NCBI RefSeq assembly: GCF_014396585.1
Contig: NZ_CP060717.1
Location: 558,001 to 622,000, forward strand
Reading direction: 5' to 3'
DNA length: 64,000 nucleotides
DNA from: Sphingomonas rhizophila
GTDB lineage: Bacteria > Pseudomonadota > Alphaproteobacteria > Sphingomonadales > Sphingomonadaceae
The notes under the pieces are model-generated. The model did no database searches and had not been told where the DNA came from. It was given only the letters and a program-made list of their open reading frames with translations. The position numbers and the translations under genes were made by a program. Of the stretch, positions 25,764 through 35,602 are shown in pieces (within the stretch, counting starts at the first letter, position 1; every line of letters starts with the position of its first letter).

Positions 25764-25838
25764 GGGCGTGTAGCTCAGTGGTAGAGCACTGTGTTGACAT
25801 CGCAGGGGTCGCAAGTTCAATCCTTGCCACGCCCACCA
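25764..25838 (+). tRNA. tRNA-Val (anticodon GAC)
   Basis: A 75-base cloverleaf with the CCA end encoded. The 7-bp acceptor stem GGGCGTG / CACGCCC, D arm GCTC / GAGC, anticodon loop TTGACAT (anticodon GAC, valine GUC codons) and T arm GCAAG-TTCAATC-CTTGC all pair. No integrase or attachment-site duplication is seen at its 3' end. Confidence 0.97.
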
Positions 25839-25898
25839 TTTTCCCTTCCTGAAATCACTGGTTGAAGCCGGGGCGCGGGTCGCCTAGGCGTCACCGCG

Positions 25899-27350
25899 AT
25901 GGTTGTGGATCCGACCGCACTGGTGCTGGCCCGCGCTCAGTTCGCCTTCACCGTCAGTTTCCATTTCATCTTTCCGGCGTTCTCGATTGGTCTTGCGAGC
26001 TTCCTTGCCGTTCTGGAGGGACGCTGGCTTCTGACCGGCCGGGCGCTCTACCTCGATCTCTACCGCTACTGGCTGAAGATCTTCGCCATCGTGTTCGCGA
26101 TGGGCGTCGTCAGCGGGATCGTCATGTCCTACCAGTTCGGCACCAACTGGGCGGTCTTTTCCGACAAGGCGGGCGGGGTGATCGGGCCGCTGATGGCCTA
26201 CGAGGTGCTCACCGCCTTCTTCCTGGAGGCCGGATTCCTCGGCGTGATGCTGTTCGGCATGCGCAAGGTAGGGAAAGGGCTGCACTTCGCCGCGACTCTG
26301 ATGGTCGCGATCGGTACGGCGATCTCCGCCTTCTGGATCCTTAGCGTCAACAGCTGGATGCAGACTCCGACCGGCTTTGTCATGTCGCCGGACGGACGCT
26401 TCCTTCCGGGGCCGAGCTGGTGGGACATCATCTTCAATCCCAGCTTCCCCTACCGGCTCGTCCACACCGTCATCGCCGCCTACCTCACGACCGCGTTTAT
26501 CGTCGGCGCGGTCGGGGCGTGGCACCTGCTCAAGGACACGGCCAACGAGCATGCCCGCAAGATGTTCTCGATGGCGATGTGGATGGCGGCACTGGTCGCG
26601 CCGGTGCAGATCTTCGTCGGTGACGTCCATGGACTGAACACGCTGGAACACCAGCCGGCCAAGGTGATGGCGATGGAAGGCCATTATCAGAGCCATCCCG
26701 ACGGTGCGCCGCTTTACCTGTTCGGCATTCCCAACGATCGCGAGCAGCGGCTCGACTACCCGGTCGCGATTCCCAAGGCGTCGAGCCTGATCCTGACGCA
26801 TGATCCCAACGCTCCGCTCGACGGTCTCGACACGATCGCTCCCGAGGACCGCCCGCCGGTGTGGATCGTGTTCTGGTCCTTCCGGATAATGGTCGGCATC
26901 GGCTTCGCGATGCTTGCGCTGGGCCTGTGGAGCCTCGTCGCTCGGGCGCGCAAACGGCTCTACGACTGGCGCGCGCTTCACCGCACCGCGATCGTCATGG
27001 GACCGTCAGGGCTGGTCGCGGTGATCGCGGGATGGGTGACGACCGAGGTGGGACGCCAGCCCTTCACGGTTTACGGCCTGCTGCGTACCGCCGACAGCGC
27101 CAGCCCGCTCGCGGCGCCGGCTGTCGCCGCGTCGCTAATCGCCTTCGTCGTTGTCTACACGGCGGTCTTCGGGATCGGGGTCTGGTATATCTTCAAGCTG
27201 ATGTCGCATGCCCCGCACCCGCACGAGACGGGAATCGAGCAGACCGAGCGCGCACCGCTTCGCACGGCGGGCATCACGCCCGGACCGACCCAGAATCCGA
27301 CGCGCGAGCAGGATGGCTCGCCGCTGCCCACCGTCGAGGACGACCGCTGA
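25899..27350 (+). CDS. cydA: Cytochrome bd-type quinol oxidase subunit I (CIO type)
   Basis: A 483-residue CydA/CioA, the haem-bearing subunit of bd oxidase that passes electrons from quinol to oxygen without proton pumping. Heme and quinol motifs are present: ARAQFAFTVSFHFIFPAFSIG (His ligand region), GVVSGIVMSYQFGTNW, AYEVLTAFFLEAGFLGVMLFG, and the Q-loop QPAKVMAMEGHY. The Q-loop is short, as in cyanide-insensitive oxidases, not the long E. coli form. About nine membrane helices. The C-terminal 45 residues are a soluble Pro/Thr-rich tail. It is the first gene of cydA-cydB-cydX-like, with TGATG coupling. Confidence 0.95.
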   Translation: MVVDPTALVLARAQFAFTVSFHFIFPAFSIGLASFLAVLEGRWLLTGRALYLDLYRYWLKIFAIVFAMGVVSGIVMSYQFGTNWAVFSDKAGGVIGPLMAYEVLTAFFLEAGFLGVMLFGMRKVGKGLHFAATLMVAIGTAISAFWILSVNSWMQTPTGFVMSPDGRFLPGPSWWDIIFNPSFPYRLVHTVIAAYLTTAFIVGAVGAWHLLKDTANEHARKMFSMAMWMAALVAPVQIFVGDVHGLNTLEHQPAKVMAMEGHYQSHPDGAPLYLFGIPNDREQRLDYPVAIPKASSLILTHDPNAPLDGLDTIAPEDRPPVWIVFWSFRIMVGIGFAMLALGLWSLVARARKRLYDWRALHRTAIVMGPSGLVAVIAGWVTTEVGRQPFTVYGLLRTADSASPLAAPAVAASLIAFVVVYTAVFGIGVWYIFKLMSHAPHPHETGIEQTERAPLRTAGITPGPTQNPTREQDGSPLPTVEDDR

Positions 27351-28357
27351 TGGCCGTCAACGCCGACCTCACCACCATCTGGGCGCTGATCATCGCGTTC
27401 GCGGTGTTCATGTACGTCGTGATGGACGGGTTCGACCTTGGCATCGGCATCCTCTTCCCGGCCTTCGCGCCCGGCGAGGAGCGGGACCAGGCGATGAACG
27501 CCATCGCGCCGGTGTGGGACGGCAACGAAACGTGGCTGGTGCTGGGCGGCGGTGGCCTGTTCGCGGCCTTCCCGCTGGCCTACGCCATCATCCTTCCGGC
27601 GACCTATCCGCTGATTATCGCCATGCTGCTCGGGCTGGTGTTCCGCGGTGTGGCGTTCGAATTCCGCTGGCGCGATCCCCGTCACCGCGCCTTTTGGGAT
27701 TGGGCCTTCACCAGCGGCTCGCTGGTCGCCGCGATGACGCAAGGCATGATCCTGGGCGCGCTGCTGCAAGGGATCGAAGTCGACGGACGCAATTACGGCG
27801 GCGGCTGGCTCGACTGGCTGTCACCTTACTCCCTGCTGACCGGACTGGGCGTCGTTGCGGGATACGCGCTGCTCGGCGCCTGTTTCCTGGCGATGAAGGT
27901 CGAGGGGCGCGCCGAGGATCATGCCTATCGGCTGGCGGGGAAGGCGGCATGGGCGACGCTTGCGCTGATGGTTGCGGTCAGCCTCTACACGCCGCTGCTG
28001 GACGGCCAGTACTGGCGGCGCTGGTTCACCATGCCGAACATCCTGTTCGCGGCGAACGTGCCGATCGTCACCGGTATCCTGTTCTTCGCGCTCGGCCGCA
28101 GCCTGCGCAAACGCCGCACTTACCGGCCATTCCTGATTGCGCTTGGCATCTTCCTGCTCGGCATGATCGGGCTGGGCATCAGCATGTGGCCGTTCCTGGT
28201 GCCGGACACGGTAACGATCTGGGATGCCGCCGCGCCGGAACGGAGCCAGGTGTTCATGCTGGTCGGAGTCGCGATCATCATGCCGATCATCCTTGCCTAT
28301 ACCGGCTGGTCCTATTGGGTGTTCCGGGGGAAGGTCGGGACGGAAGGTTACCATTGA
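27350..28357 (+). CDS. cydB: Cytochrome bd-type quinol oxidase subunit II
   Basis: A 335-residue CydB, the structural partner of CydA with about eight or nine membrane helices. Typical segments: YVVMDGFDLGIGILFPAF, APVWDGNETWLVLGGGGLFAAFP, MLLGLVFRGVAFEFR and TGWSYWVFRGKV. The start at 27350 overlaps the cydA stop (TGATG); the frame is open much further upstream inside cydA but that stretch is not protein-like. Its own stop overlaps the TTG of the next small gene. Confidence 0.96.
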   Translation: MAVNADLTTIWALIIAFAVFMYVVMDGFDLGIGILFPAFAPGEERDQAMNAIAPVWDGNETWLVLGGGGLFAAFPLAYAIILPATYPLIIAMLLGLVFRGVAFEFRWRDPRHRAFWDWAFTSGSLVAAMTQGMILGALLQGIEVDGRNYGGGWLDWLSPYSLLTGLGVVAGYALLGACFLAMKVEGRAEDHAYRLAGKAAWATLALMVAVSLYTPLLDGQYWRRWFTMPNILFAANVPIVTGILFFALGRSLRKRRTYRPFLIALGIFLLGMIGLGISMWPFLVPDTVTIWDAAAPERSQVFMLVGVAIIMPIILAYTGWSYWVFRGKVGTEGYH

Positions 28358-28491
28358 TCGAACCCGACCTGCGGGAACCGAGCGGGCACGTCCCGCTCCG
28401 GTCGCGTTTAGGCTGGCTGCTGCTGATCTGGGGCCTGTCGATCGCCGCGCTGGGGGCCGTCGCGATGCTGCTGCGGTGGTGGCTGCGCTAG
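28354..28491 (+). CDS. CydX-like small membrane protein (DUF2474 type)
   Basis: A 45-residue ORF starting at a TTG that overlaps the cydB stop (TTGA). It encodes a short polar N-terminus then one membrane helix (LGWLLLIWGLSIAALGAVAM) ending in RWWLR. Position, size and the W-rich helix match the DUF2474/CydX small subunits that stabilise bd oxidases. No ATG or GTG is available in frame before the helix, so TTG initiation by coupling is inferred. It ends two bases from the convergent esterase stop. Confidence 0.75.
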   Translation: MIEPDLREPSGHVPLRSRLGWLLLIWGLSIAALGAVAMLLRWWLR

Positions 28492-28492
28492 G

Positions 28493-29251
28493 CTAGTGCT
28501 TGGGCGGAAGCCGCTGTTCAAGAAGCCAGAGGTACAGGCCGGGGTCGGCATAGGCGGGTTCCCAACTGTCATGGCCGCGGTCGGGAAACAGGCTCATCCG
28601 CGGATGCCCGCCGCATTTCTGGATGGCACGGAGCATGGCGAAGTCGGACGCATTGTCGACCGCGTCGTCGCGATCGCCGTGGAACGCCCACACCGGCTTG
28701 TCCTTCAACGCGCAGGCCGTCTTTTCATCCGCGGAGCCCGCCACCGGCGCAAGCGCAGCGAACCGCTCCGGCCGCGCCGCGCCCCATTCCCACGTCGCGA
28801 TTCCGCCAAGGCTCAGGCCGGTCAGGTAGACGCGCTTCGGATCGACCTTCAGCGTCTTGAGCGCGTGGTCGAGCAGCGCGTCGAGCGGCGGGATCGGCCA
28901 CGGATCGTCCTCATTCGCGGAAGGGGGCAGCTGCGGCGAAATGATGACGAAGGGCAGGGCGGGATTCTGGTCGGCGATCTTCGGCGGACCGTGGACCTTG
29001 ACCCGGGCGATGTCGGTTCCACGCTCACCCGATCCGTGGAGGAAGATGATCAGCGGCCATCGCTCGGCCGGATTGTCGTTGTATCCCCGGGGAATGAATA
29101 GCTGGTAGGGCAACCCGCCGGGCGCGACGGCCGGTTGCGGCGACTGACCTTGGGCGAGGACGGCTGGCGGCGCGGGCTTGCGCGACTTCGCGCTGGCGGG
29201 CGAAGCGATCGCCAATGCGGCTAGCGCCAACAATCCGATAGTGCGTCTCAT
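28493..29251 (-). CDS. Alpha/beta hydrolase (phospholipase/carboxylesterase type), secreted
   Basis: A 252-residue hydrolase with a signal peptide (MRRTIGLLALAALAIASPASA). It resembles the carboxylesterase / PHB-depolymerase-like group: oxyanion motif IIFLHGSGERGTD, nucleophile GLSLGGIATW, acid in WAFHGDRDDAVD and late histidine in DRGHDSW. Substrate unknown: esters or short polymers in the periplasm are likely. It converges with the cyd operon and lies downstream of cpaF with 56 bases between. Confidence 0.88.
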   Translation of the reverse strand: MRRTIGLLALAALAIASPASAKSRKPAPPAVLAQGQSPQPAVAPGGLPYQLFIPRGYNDNPAERWPLIIFLHGSGERGTDIARVKVHGPPKIADQNPALPFVIISPQLPPSANEDDPWPIPPLDALLDHALKTLKVDPKRVYLTGLSLGGIATWEWGAARPERFAALAPVAGSADEKTACALKDKPVWAFHGDRDDAVDNASDFAMLRAIQKCGGHPRMSLFPDRGHDSWEPAYADPGLYLWLLEQRLPPKH

Positions 29252-29307
29252 CCCTCAACCTCCCCTTGTCGCATGTGCTGCCATGGGAAAGTGCGGGGCG
29301 CGAGCCT

Positions 29308-30825
29308 TTACAGGCAGGCTTCCAAATAGGGCTGGTCGAAGCCGAACTGCTTGGCCTTGTCCATCGTGTAGGGGCGAAGGCCCATCGAGTGATATTCGCC
29401 GACGATCTTGCCGTCGCTGCTTTCATCCAGATATTCGAACTTGAACAGCTCCTGGGTGACGATGACGTCGCCTTCCATGCCGATCACCTCGGTGATGTTG
29501 GTCGTGCGGCGCGAGCCGTCGCGAAGGCGCTTCACCTGGACAATCAGGTCAACCGAGTCGGCGATCTGGCGGGAGATTGCTTCCTTCGGCACCTTGATGT
29601 CCGACATCATCACCATATTTTCCATACGCGCCAGGCATTCGCGCGGGCTGTTGGAGTGGAGCGTCGCCATCGAGCCGTCGTGGCCGGTGTTCATCGCGGC
29701 CAGGAGGTCGAAACACTCTGGGCCACGAATTTCGCCGAGGATGATGCGGTCAGGACGCATACGCAGGGCGTTGATGACGAGGTCGCGGATGGTGATGGCG
29801 CCCTGGCCCTCAAGGTTGGCCGGACGGGTTTCGAGCGGCAGCCAGTGCGGCTGCTGCAAGCGAAGTTCGGCGGCGTCTTCGATGGTCAGCACGCGCTCGC
29901 CGGGGTCGATCATCTTCGACAGGGCGTTGAGCATGGTCGTCTTGCCCGAACCGGTACCGCCGGAAATGACGATGTTCATCCGGCTGGCGCCGGCGATCTT
30001 GAGCACCGTCGCCATCTTTTCCGACATCGACCCGAAACCGCGCATCATGTCGAGCGTGATCGGCTTCTCGGAGAATTTACGAATCGAGATGGCGGTGCCG
30101 CGAAGCGACAGCGGGGGAACGATGACGTTGACGCGGCTGCCGTCGGGCAGGCGGGCGTCGGCCAGCGGGGTAGTCTGGTCGACGCGGCGGCCGACCTTGT
30201 TGACGATGCGCTGGGCGATCTGGAACAGATGCTCCTCGTCGCGGAACTGGATCTGCGCCAGTTCCAGCTTGCCCTTGCGTTCGATGTAGGTCTGGTCCGG
30301 GCCGTTGACCATGATGTCGCTGACGGCCGGATCCGACAGCAGTTCCTCCAACGGTCCGAGGCCGAGCAATTCGTCGACCAGCACCTTTTCCAGCGCGAAC
30401 TGTTCGCGGCGGTTGAGGGTGATCTTCAGCTCGGCGAGCACTTCGGAGATGATCGGGCGGAATTCCTCGGCCAGCTCGTCCTTGCCGAGCGTCGCTGCCG
30501 CTTCCGGATCGACTCGCTCCAGCAGGCGCGGAAGCACCTGTTCCTTGATCCGGTGGACAGAGGCTTCGAAGCCTTCCTGCTTGCTGTTGCCCGGCTCGCT
30601 CGCGGCGTTCTGGCGCTGGTTGAGGCGATCCATGGCTCCGCCCGGGGTCGGCGGCGCGGCCGGGAATGGCGAGGGCGCTTCCGCGGCCGGAGCGGCCTCT
30701 TCCTCTTCAATCGAGGGGAACTGGTCGCCGCCCGGAATGCTCGGGCCCGACTTCATCGGGCGAGCCACACCGAAGCTCGGTCGTTGACCGCCGCCCAGTC
30801 CGTTCCTTTTGCCGAAAGCGTTCAT
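29308..30825 (-). CDS. cpaF: CpaF family (TadA-type) secretion/pilus ATPase
   Basis: A 505-residue type II/IV secretion ATPase of the CpaF/TadA group that powers Flp/Tad pilus assembly. An 80-residue Pro/Ala-rich N-terminus precedes the conserved body: LGPLEELLSDPAVSDIMVNG, Walker A VISGGTGSGKTT, the Asp box TIEDAAELRLQ, Walker B DRIILGEIRGPE and His box STLHSNSPRE. No other tad/cpa genes are in the window, so it is either a solitary copy or lies apart from its cluster. The ATG at 30825 is taken; a TTG two codons earlier is also in frame. Confidence 0.94.
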   Translation of the reverse strand: MNAFGKRNGLGGGQRPSFGVARPMKSGPSIPGGDQFPSIEEEEAAPAAEAPSPFPAAPPTPGGAMDRLNQRQNAASEPGNSKQEGFEASVHRIKEQVLPRLLERVDPEAAATLGKDELAEEFRPIISEVLAELKITLNRREQFALEKVLVDELLGLGPLEELLSDPAVSDIMVNGPDQTYIERKGKLELAQIQFRDEEHLFQIAQRIVNKVGRRVDQTTPLADARLPDGSRVNVIVPPLSLRGTAISIRKFSEKPITLDMMRGFGSMSEKMATVLKIAGASRMNIVISGGTGSGKTTMLNALSKMIDPGERVLTIEDAAELRLQQPHWLPLETRPANLEGQGAITIRDLVINALRMRPDRIILGEIRGPECFDLLAAMNTGHDGSMATLHSNSPRECLARMENMVMMSDIKVPKEAISRQIADSVDLIVQVKRLRDGSRRTTNITEVIGMEGDVIVTQELFKFEYLDESSDGKIVGEYHSMGLRPYTMDKAKQFGFDQPYLEACL

Positions 30826-30885
30826 GTTCAACCCAACCGTTTCTTGATCTGTGATGGTGAATAGCCGCCAAACTTTTAGAAAAGC

Positions 30886-32439
30886 CTAATTGCTGACCGA
30901 TTGAATAAGGCCGAGCGGCGTCGGCGTGCCGATGCAGCCACCTTTCGGACCGGGCTTGAGCGTCCAGATATCCAGCGTCTTGCCGCGGCTCGCCGGGATC
31001 CTGTGTTTCACTTCGTAGTCGCACCACAGGTGCCGCTCGACGATCGCCGTGGTGCGGTTGTTTCGTGCCAGGAACTTGCGGTGGCCGGTGACGACGACGC
31101 CTGGCCGCTGCGCGAAAATCCGCTCGACCTCCGCTTCGGGGACGACCGGCAATGCGGTCGACTCTACCTCGGTCTCCAGATGGTCCGGAAAGACGTAGGG
31201 TGACAGGTGGCAAGCGTTGGCGGCGGTGTAGAGCTGCGTCGGACCGTAGAAGACATAGAGGCAGCGCCCGTCCAATTCCTTCCGCACCAGCGCCGCGGTG
31301 CGATCGAAGCCCTCGCGATTGTGGAGGATGCCGTAGGGATTGGGCGCCTCGATCAGGATCGGGACCGCCGCGACCATCGTGGCCAGGATCAACCCCTCGC
31401 GCTTGTCGGCGAGGGCGATGGCCATGATCACGCTCATCGGCAGGATCAGCGGCAGGGTATAGTGGTTGAAGAAGTTCGGCACCGAGAGGAAGCCGACGAT
31501 CGCCGCCAACGCCCACCCCGCGAGGAAGATCGTCACCGGCCGGGCGCCGCGCGCGAACTGGGTGGCCAGCGCGCTGAGGGTCACAAGCGCCGGAACCGTG
31601 AGGTAGAGCGCCATCTGCGGGAAATCGCCGACCCGCTCGGCCCAGGTCAGAGGTGTGCGCATGAAGATCGACACGACGGTGGCAAACCACATCGCGTCGG
31701 CATGGCCGAGGATGCCATAGGCGGCGAAGGCGATGGCGGTCGGTGCGCCGGCGGTCAGCGCCATGGCGACGGCGAGCGCGGCAACGCCGGCGAATGTCTT
31801 CTCGGCCCGCCATTGAGCGACGAGGAAGAGGAGGGCGAAGAAGGCGCCTTCGAACAGGGTCGTCGGCTTGATCTGGATGGCGATGCCGACCAGCGCCATC
31901 GCGGCGATCGCGCGCGGCCAGACGGATTTCCCGCGGACGAAGCTGTCGAACGCCAGCAGCGCGGCGATGCCAATCAGCAGATTGTAGAAGACCGGCGACT
32001 GTCCGCCGCCACCGCCCATCGTCGGCAGGATGGCAAGGTAGACGATGCCGGCCCGGAGCGCGCCCGCGGAACTGACGAAGCGCCGGGCGAGGAAGTAGAT
32101 GGCGATGGCCGTTGCCAAGGCGGCGGCGGCGCCGACGAGGTGGTAGACGATGACGGAATCACCGCCCAACGCGGCGATCCCGGCATATATCAGGAAAAGG
32201 CCGATCGGCTTGCGGTCCCACACATCGACGTAGGGCAACTCGCCATTGAGCATGGCCTTGCCGGTGAACAGGTAAAACTGGTCATCGACATGGGTCAGCG
32301 GGTTGTTGATTTCGCCGACGCGGGTGAACAGCGTGACGGCGATGAGGATCAGCAGGACCTTGGCGAAGCTGCTGTGTCGCTCCGCGCCCGATTTCAGCGA
32401 ATGACCGATGACGCCTACTTGCGCGTCCACGTCAGCCAC
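30886..32439 (-). CDS. Membrane glycosyltransferase, PMT/ArnT-like (GT39/GT83 type)
   Basis: A 517-residue polytopic protein. It shows the pattern of lipid-linked-sugar transferases: an early luminal acidic loop after helix 1 (THVDDQFYLFTGKAML, then LPYVDVWDRKPIG), around 11 membrane helices, and a 130-residue soluble C-terminal domain. It likely transfers a sugar or aminosugar from a polyprenyl phosphate carrier onto an envelope acceptor. The upstream gene encodes a polyprenyl-phosphate glycosyltransferase, which could make the donor. The GTG at 32439 is chosen (another at 32430); both overlap the end of that gene by about 20 bases, and there is no ATG. Confidence 0.8.
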   Translation of the reverse strand: MADVDAQVGVIGHSLKSGAERHSSFAKVLLILIAVTLFTRVGEINNPLTHVDDQFYLFTGKAMLNGELPYVDVWDRKPIGLFLIYAGIAALGGDSVIVYHLVGAAAALATAIAIYFLARRFVSSAGALRAGIVYLAILPTMGGGGGQSPVFYNLLIGIAALLAFDSFVRGKSVWPRAIAAMALVGIAIQIKPTTLFEGAFFALLFLVAQWRAEKTFAGVAALAVAMALTAGAPTAIAFAAYGILGHADAMWFATVVSIFMRTPLTWAERVGDFPQMALYLTVPALVTLSALATQFARGARPVTIFLAGWALAAIVGFLSVPNFFNHYTLPLILPMSVIMAIALADKREGLILATMVAAVPILIEAPNPYGILHNREGFDRTAALVRKELDGRCLYVFYGPTQLYTAANACHLSPYVFPDHLETEVESTALPVVPEAEVERIFAQRPGVVVTGHRKFLARNNRTTAIVERHLWCDYEVKHRIPASRGKTLDIWTLKPGPKGGCIGTPTPLGLIQSVSN

Positions 32440-33539
32440 CCGCTTGCGACGTAGTTCCACACCGATCCGACGACCGCGCCGGCGATGCCCGCGATCCACC
32501 ATTCCGCCCAGTGCGAATAGACCAGGCTGCCGATGCCGACATTGGCGACCGCGCCGACCGAGCAGACCAGCATGAAGCTCACCAGACCCTTGATCCAGGC
32601 AGCGCCCTTCAACTGCTGGTCGCGATAGGTGAAGCGGTTGTTCATGGCGAAGTTGAAGGTCATCGCGCCAATCACCGCGCCCGCCTGCGCCCAGGCGAAG
32701 CTCTCGCCGAGTCCGGCCATCAGCAGCTTGAGAAGGGTGAGGTGGACGATGACGCCGATCATGCCGACCGCGCCGAACAGGATCAGCTTGACCGGGATGA
32801 AGCGCCCGACGGTCTTGTCGAGTAGCAGTTCGAGATATTCGAGGGCGACGGTCTGGTCGAGTTTGGATTCACCGTGCTGGCGCGTGCCGAAGGTGTAGCC
32901 GACTTCCGACGAAGACAGTTCGCGCGGCGCCGAGGCGACAAGGTCGAGCAGGATCTTGTAGCCGACGCTGGACAGGTTCGGCGCCGCCTCCAGCAGGACG
33001 CTGCGGCGGATGGCGAAAAAGCCGCTCATCGGGTCCGACAGCGGCGTCTTCATGATCGGCGCGGCGAGCGAGGTGGCGAAGCGGCTGATCTTCAGGCGAT
33101 TGGCGTCCCAGTCACCGGTCGAACCGGTGCCGGCGTAGCGCGTGCCGATCGCCAGTTCCTTGCCGCTAGCGACCTCGCGGTAGAGGTCGGGCAGGATCTT
33201 CTCGTCGTGCTGCAAGTCGGCGTCGATCACCGCGATGACCGGCGCGGTCGAGGCGAGGGCGCCTTCGACCACCGCCGAGGAGAGGCCGCGACGGCCGATG
33301 CGGCGGATCAGGCGGACGCGCCGGTCCTGCTGGGCCAGTCGTTCGACAAGTTCGGGAGTGCCGTCCTTCGATCCATCGTCGACGAAGATCGCTTCCCATT
33401 CGACTTCGGCGAGGGCGAGGCCGATGCGGTCGAGCAGGATTTCGACATTGTCGACCTCGTTGAAGGTCGGAATGACGACCGTCATCTGCAGCGGCGCGAG
33501 CGCGTTCGCGGCCTCGAGACGGACGACTTGCTGAAACAT
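32415..33539 (-). CDS. Polyprenyl-phosphate glycosyltransferase (GT2) fused to a GtrA domain
   Basis: A 374-residue fusion. Residues 19-240 are a DPM1-like GT2 enzyme (VVIPTFNEVDNV, IFVDDGSKDGT, metal motif VIDADLQHD, MSGFFAIRRSV) that loads a sugar onto a polyprenyl phosphate. Residues 250-374 are a GtrA domain of four helices, thought to flip the sugar-lipid across the membrane. With the downstream PMT-like gene this makes a complete load-flip-transfer route, inferred from domain content. The ATG at 33539 is two bases from the T tract of the atp terminator and lacks a clear ribosome site; the ATG at 33485 before VVIPTF is an alternative start. Confidence 0.92.
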   Translation of the reverse strand: MFQQVVRLEAANALAPLQMTVVIPTFNEVDNVEILLDRIGLALAEVEWEAIFVDDGSKDGTPELVERLAQQDRRVRLIRRIGRRGLSSAVVEGALASTAPVIAVIDADLQHDEKILPDLYREVASGKELAIGTRYAGTGSTGDWDANRLKISRFATSLAAPIMKTPLSDPMSGFFAIRRSVLLEAAPNLSSVGYKILLDLVASAPRELSSSEVGYTFGTRQHGESKLDQTVALEYLELLLDKTVGRFIPVKLILFGAVGMIGVIVHLTLLKLLMAGLGESFAWAQAGAVIGAMTFNFAMNNRFTYRDQQLKGAAWIKGLVSFMLVCSVGAVANVGIGSLVYSHWAEWWIAGIAGAVVGSVWNYVASGWLTWTRK

Positions 33540-33541
33540 GG

Positions 33542-33574
33542 AAAAAGGGCCCCGCGCTGTGCGAGGACCCTTTT
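33542..33574 (-). terminator. Rho-independent terminator at the end of the atp operon
   Basis: Minus-strand hairpin: AAAAGGGTCCTCGC pairs imperfectly with GCGGGGCCCTTTTT around a short loop, and the T tract ends two bases before the next gene's ATG. It lies 33 bases past the atpC stop. Confidence 0.8.
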
Positions 33575-33606
33575 GAAGAGAATAGGGTAAAGGAGACGTT
33601 AAACGA

Positions 33607-33867
33607 TCAGCCTTCGGCGCTTTCCGCCAGCACGGTCAGCCCGGCGTCGTTCACTTCCGCGAACCCACCCGACACATTGATCGATTCCGGCTGCGACCCG
33701 GCGGTCTTGTAGACCTTGACCGCGCCGTCCTTCAGCACGGTCATCACCGGCGCATGGCCGGCCATCGCGCCGAATTCGCCTTCGACGCCGGGGACGACGA
33801 CCATGTAGACGTCCTCGGAACGGACCAGCCGCTCCGGGGTCACCAGTTCGAAGTGAAGATCGGCCAT
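33607..33867 (-). CDS. atpC: ATP synthase F1 epsilon subunit (short form)
   Basis: An 86-residue epsilon subunit containing only the N-terminal beta-barrel ([52 protein letters not shown]). The two-helix C-terminal domain that inhibits ATP hydrolysis in E. coli is missing. Short forms like this occur in several alphaproteobacteria, where the zeta subunit can take over inhibition. The stop is followed by the operon terminator. It begins one base after the Cys-rich small ORF ends. Confidence 0.93.
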   Translation of the reverse strand: MADLHFELVTPERLVRSEDVYMVVVPGVEGEFGAMAGHAPVMTVLKDGAVKVYKTAGSQPESINVSGGFAEVNDAGLTVLAESAEG

Positions 33868-33868
33868 T

Positions 33869-34057
33869 TTACTTCTTTCCTTGCGGAGCGGCGTCGAACA
33901 CCGCGATCGCTTGCTCGAACTTGTCTCGGCATCCAGTGTTGCAGAAGCCCACGACCTTGCCCTGGTAGAGCGTCAGACTGTCCGCACTGACCGGTTCGCC
34001 GGACCAGGGACAGTGCGTGTTGACGCAATCTTCCAGACGGAGGTCGGCGCCCGTCAC
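33869..34057 (-). CDS. Small Cys-rich YHS/TRASH-like protein inside the atp operon
   Basis: A 62-residue ORF filling the gap between atpD and atpC. It has a Cys pattern ([20 protein letters not shown], then [21 protein letters not shown]) that looks like a YHS or TRASH metal/haem-binding fold: an N-terminal C-H-C-P-W set, a Gly-Pro-Val turn and a closing FCN-GC-DKF. It starts at a GTG seven bases after the atpD stop and ends one base before the atpC ATG, so it is surely co-transcribed and probably coupled. The function is unknown; metal delivery or sensing is a guess. Confidence 0.72.
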   Translation of the reverse strand: MTGADLRLEDCVNTHCPWSGEPVSADSLTLYQGKVVGFCNTGCRDKFEQAIAVFDAAPQGKK

Positions 34058-34063
34058 GACCGC

Positions 34064-35587
<1,524 letters not shown>

Positions 35588-35602
35588 TCAGCTTTGGTCC
35601 GG

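Noticed and set aside
25764..25838. tRNA-Val as an integration site for a mobile island
   Set aside because: No integrase and no repeat of the tRNA 3' end nearby; the following genes are a normal-GC cyd operon.
29266..30864. Plus-strand open frame of 532 codons opposite cpaF
   Set aside because: Antisense shadow; cpaF has complete ATPase motifs on the other strand.
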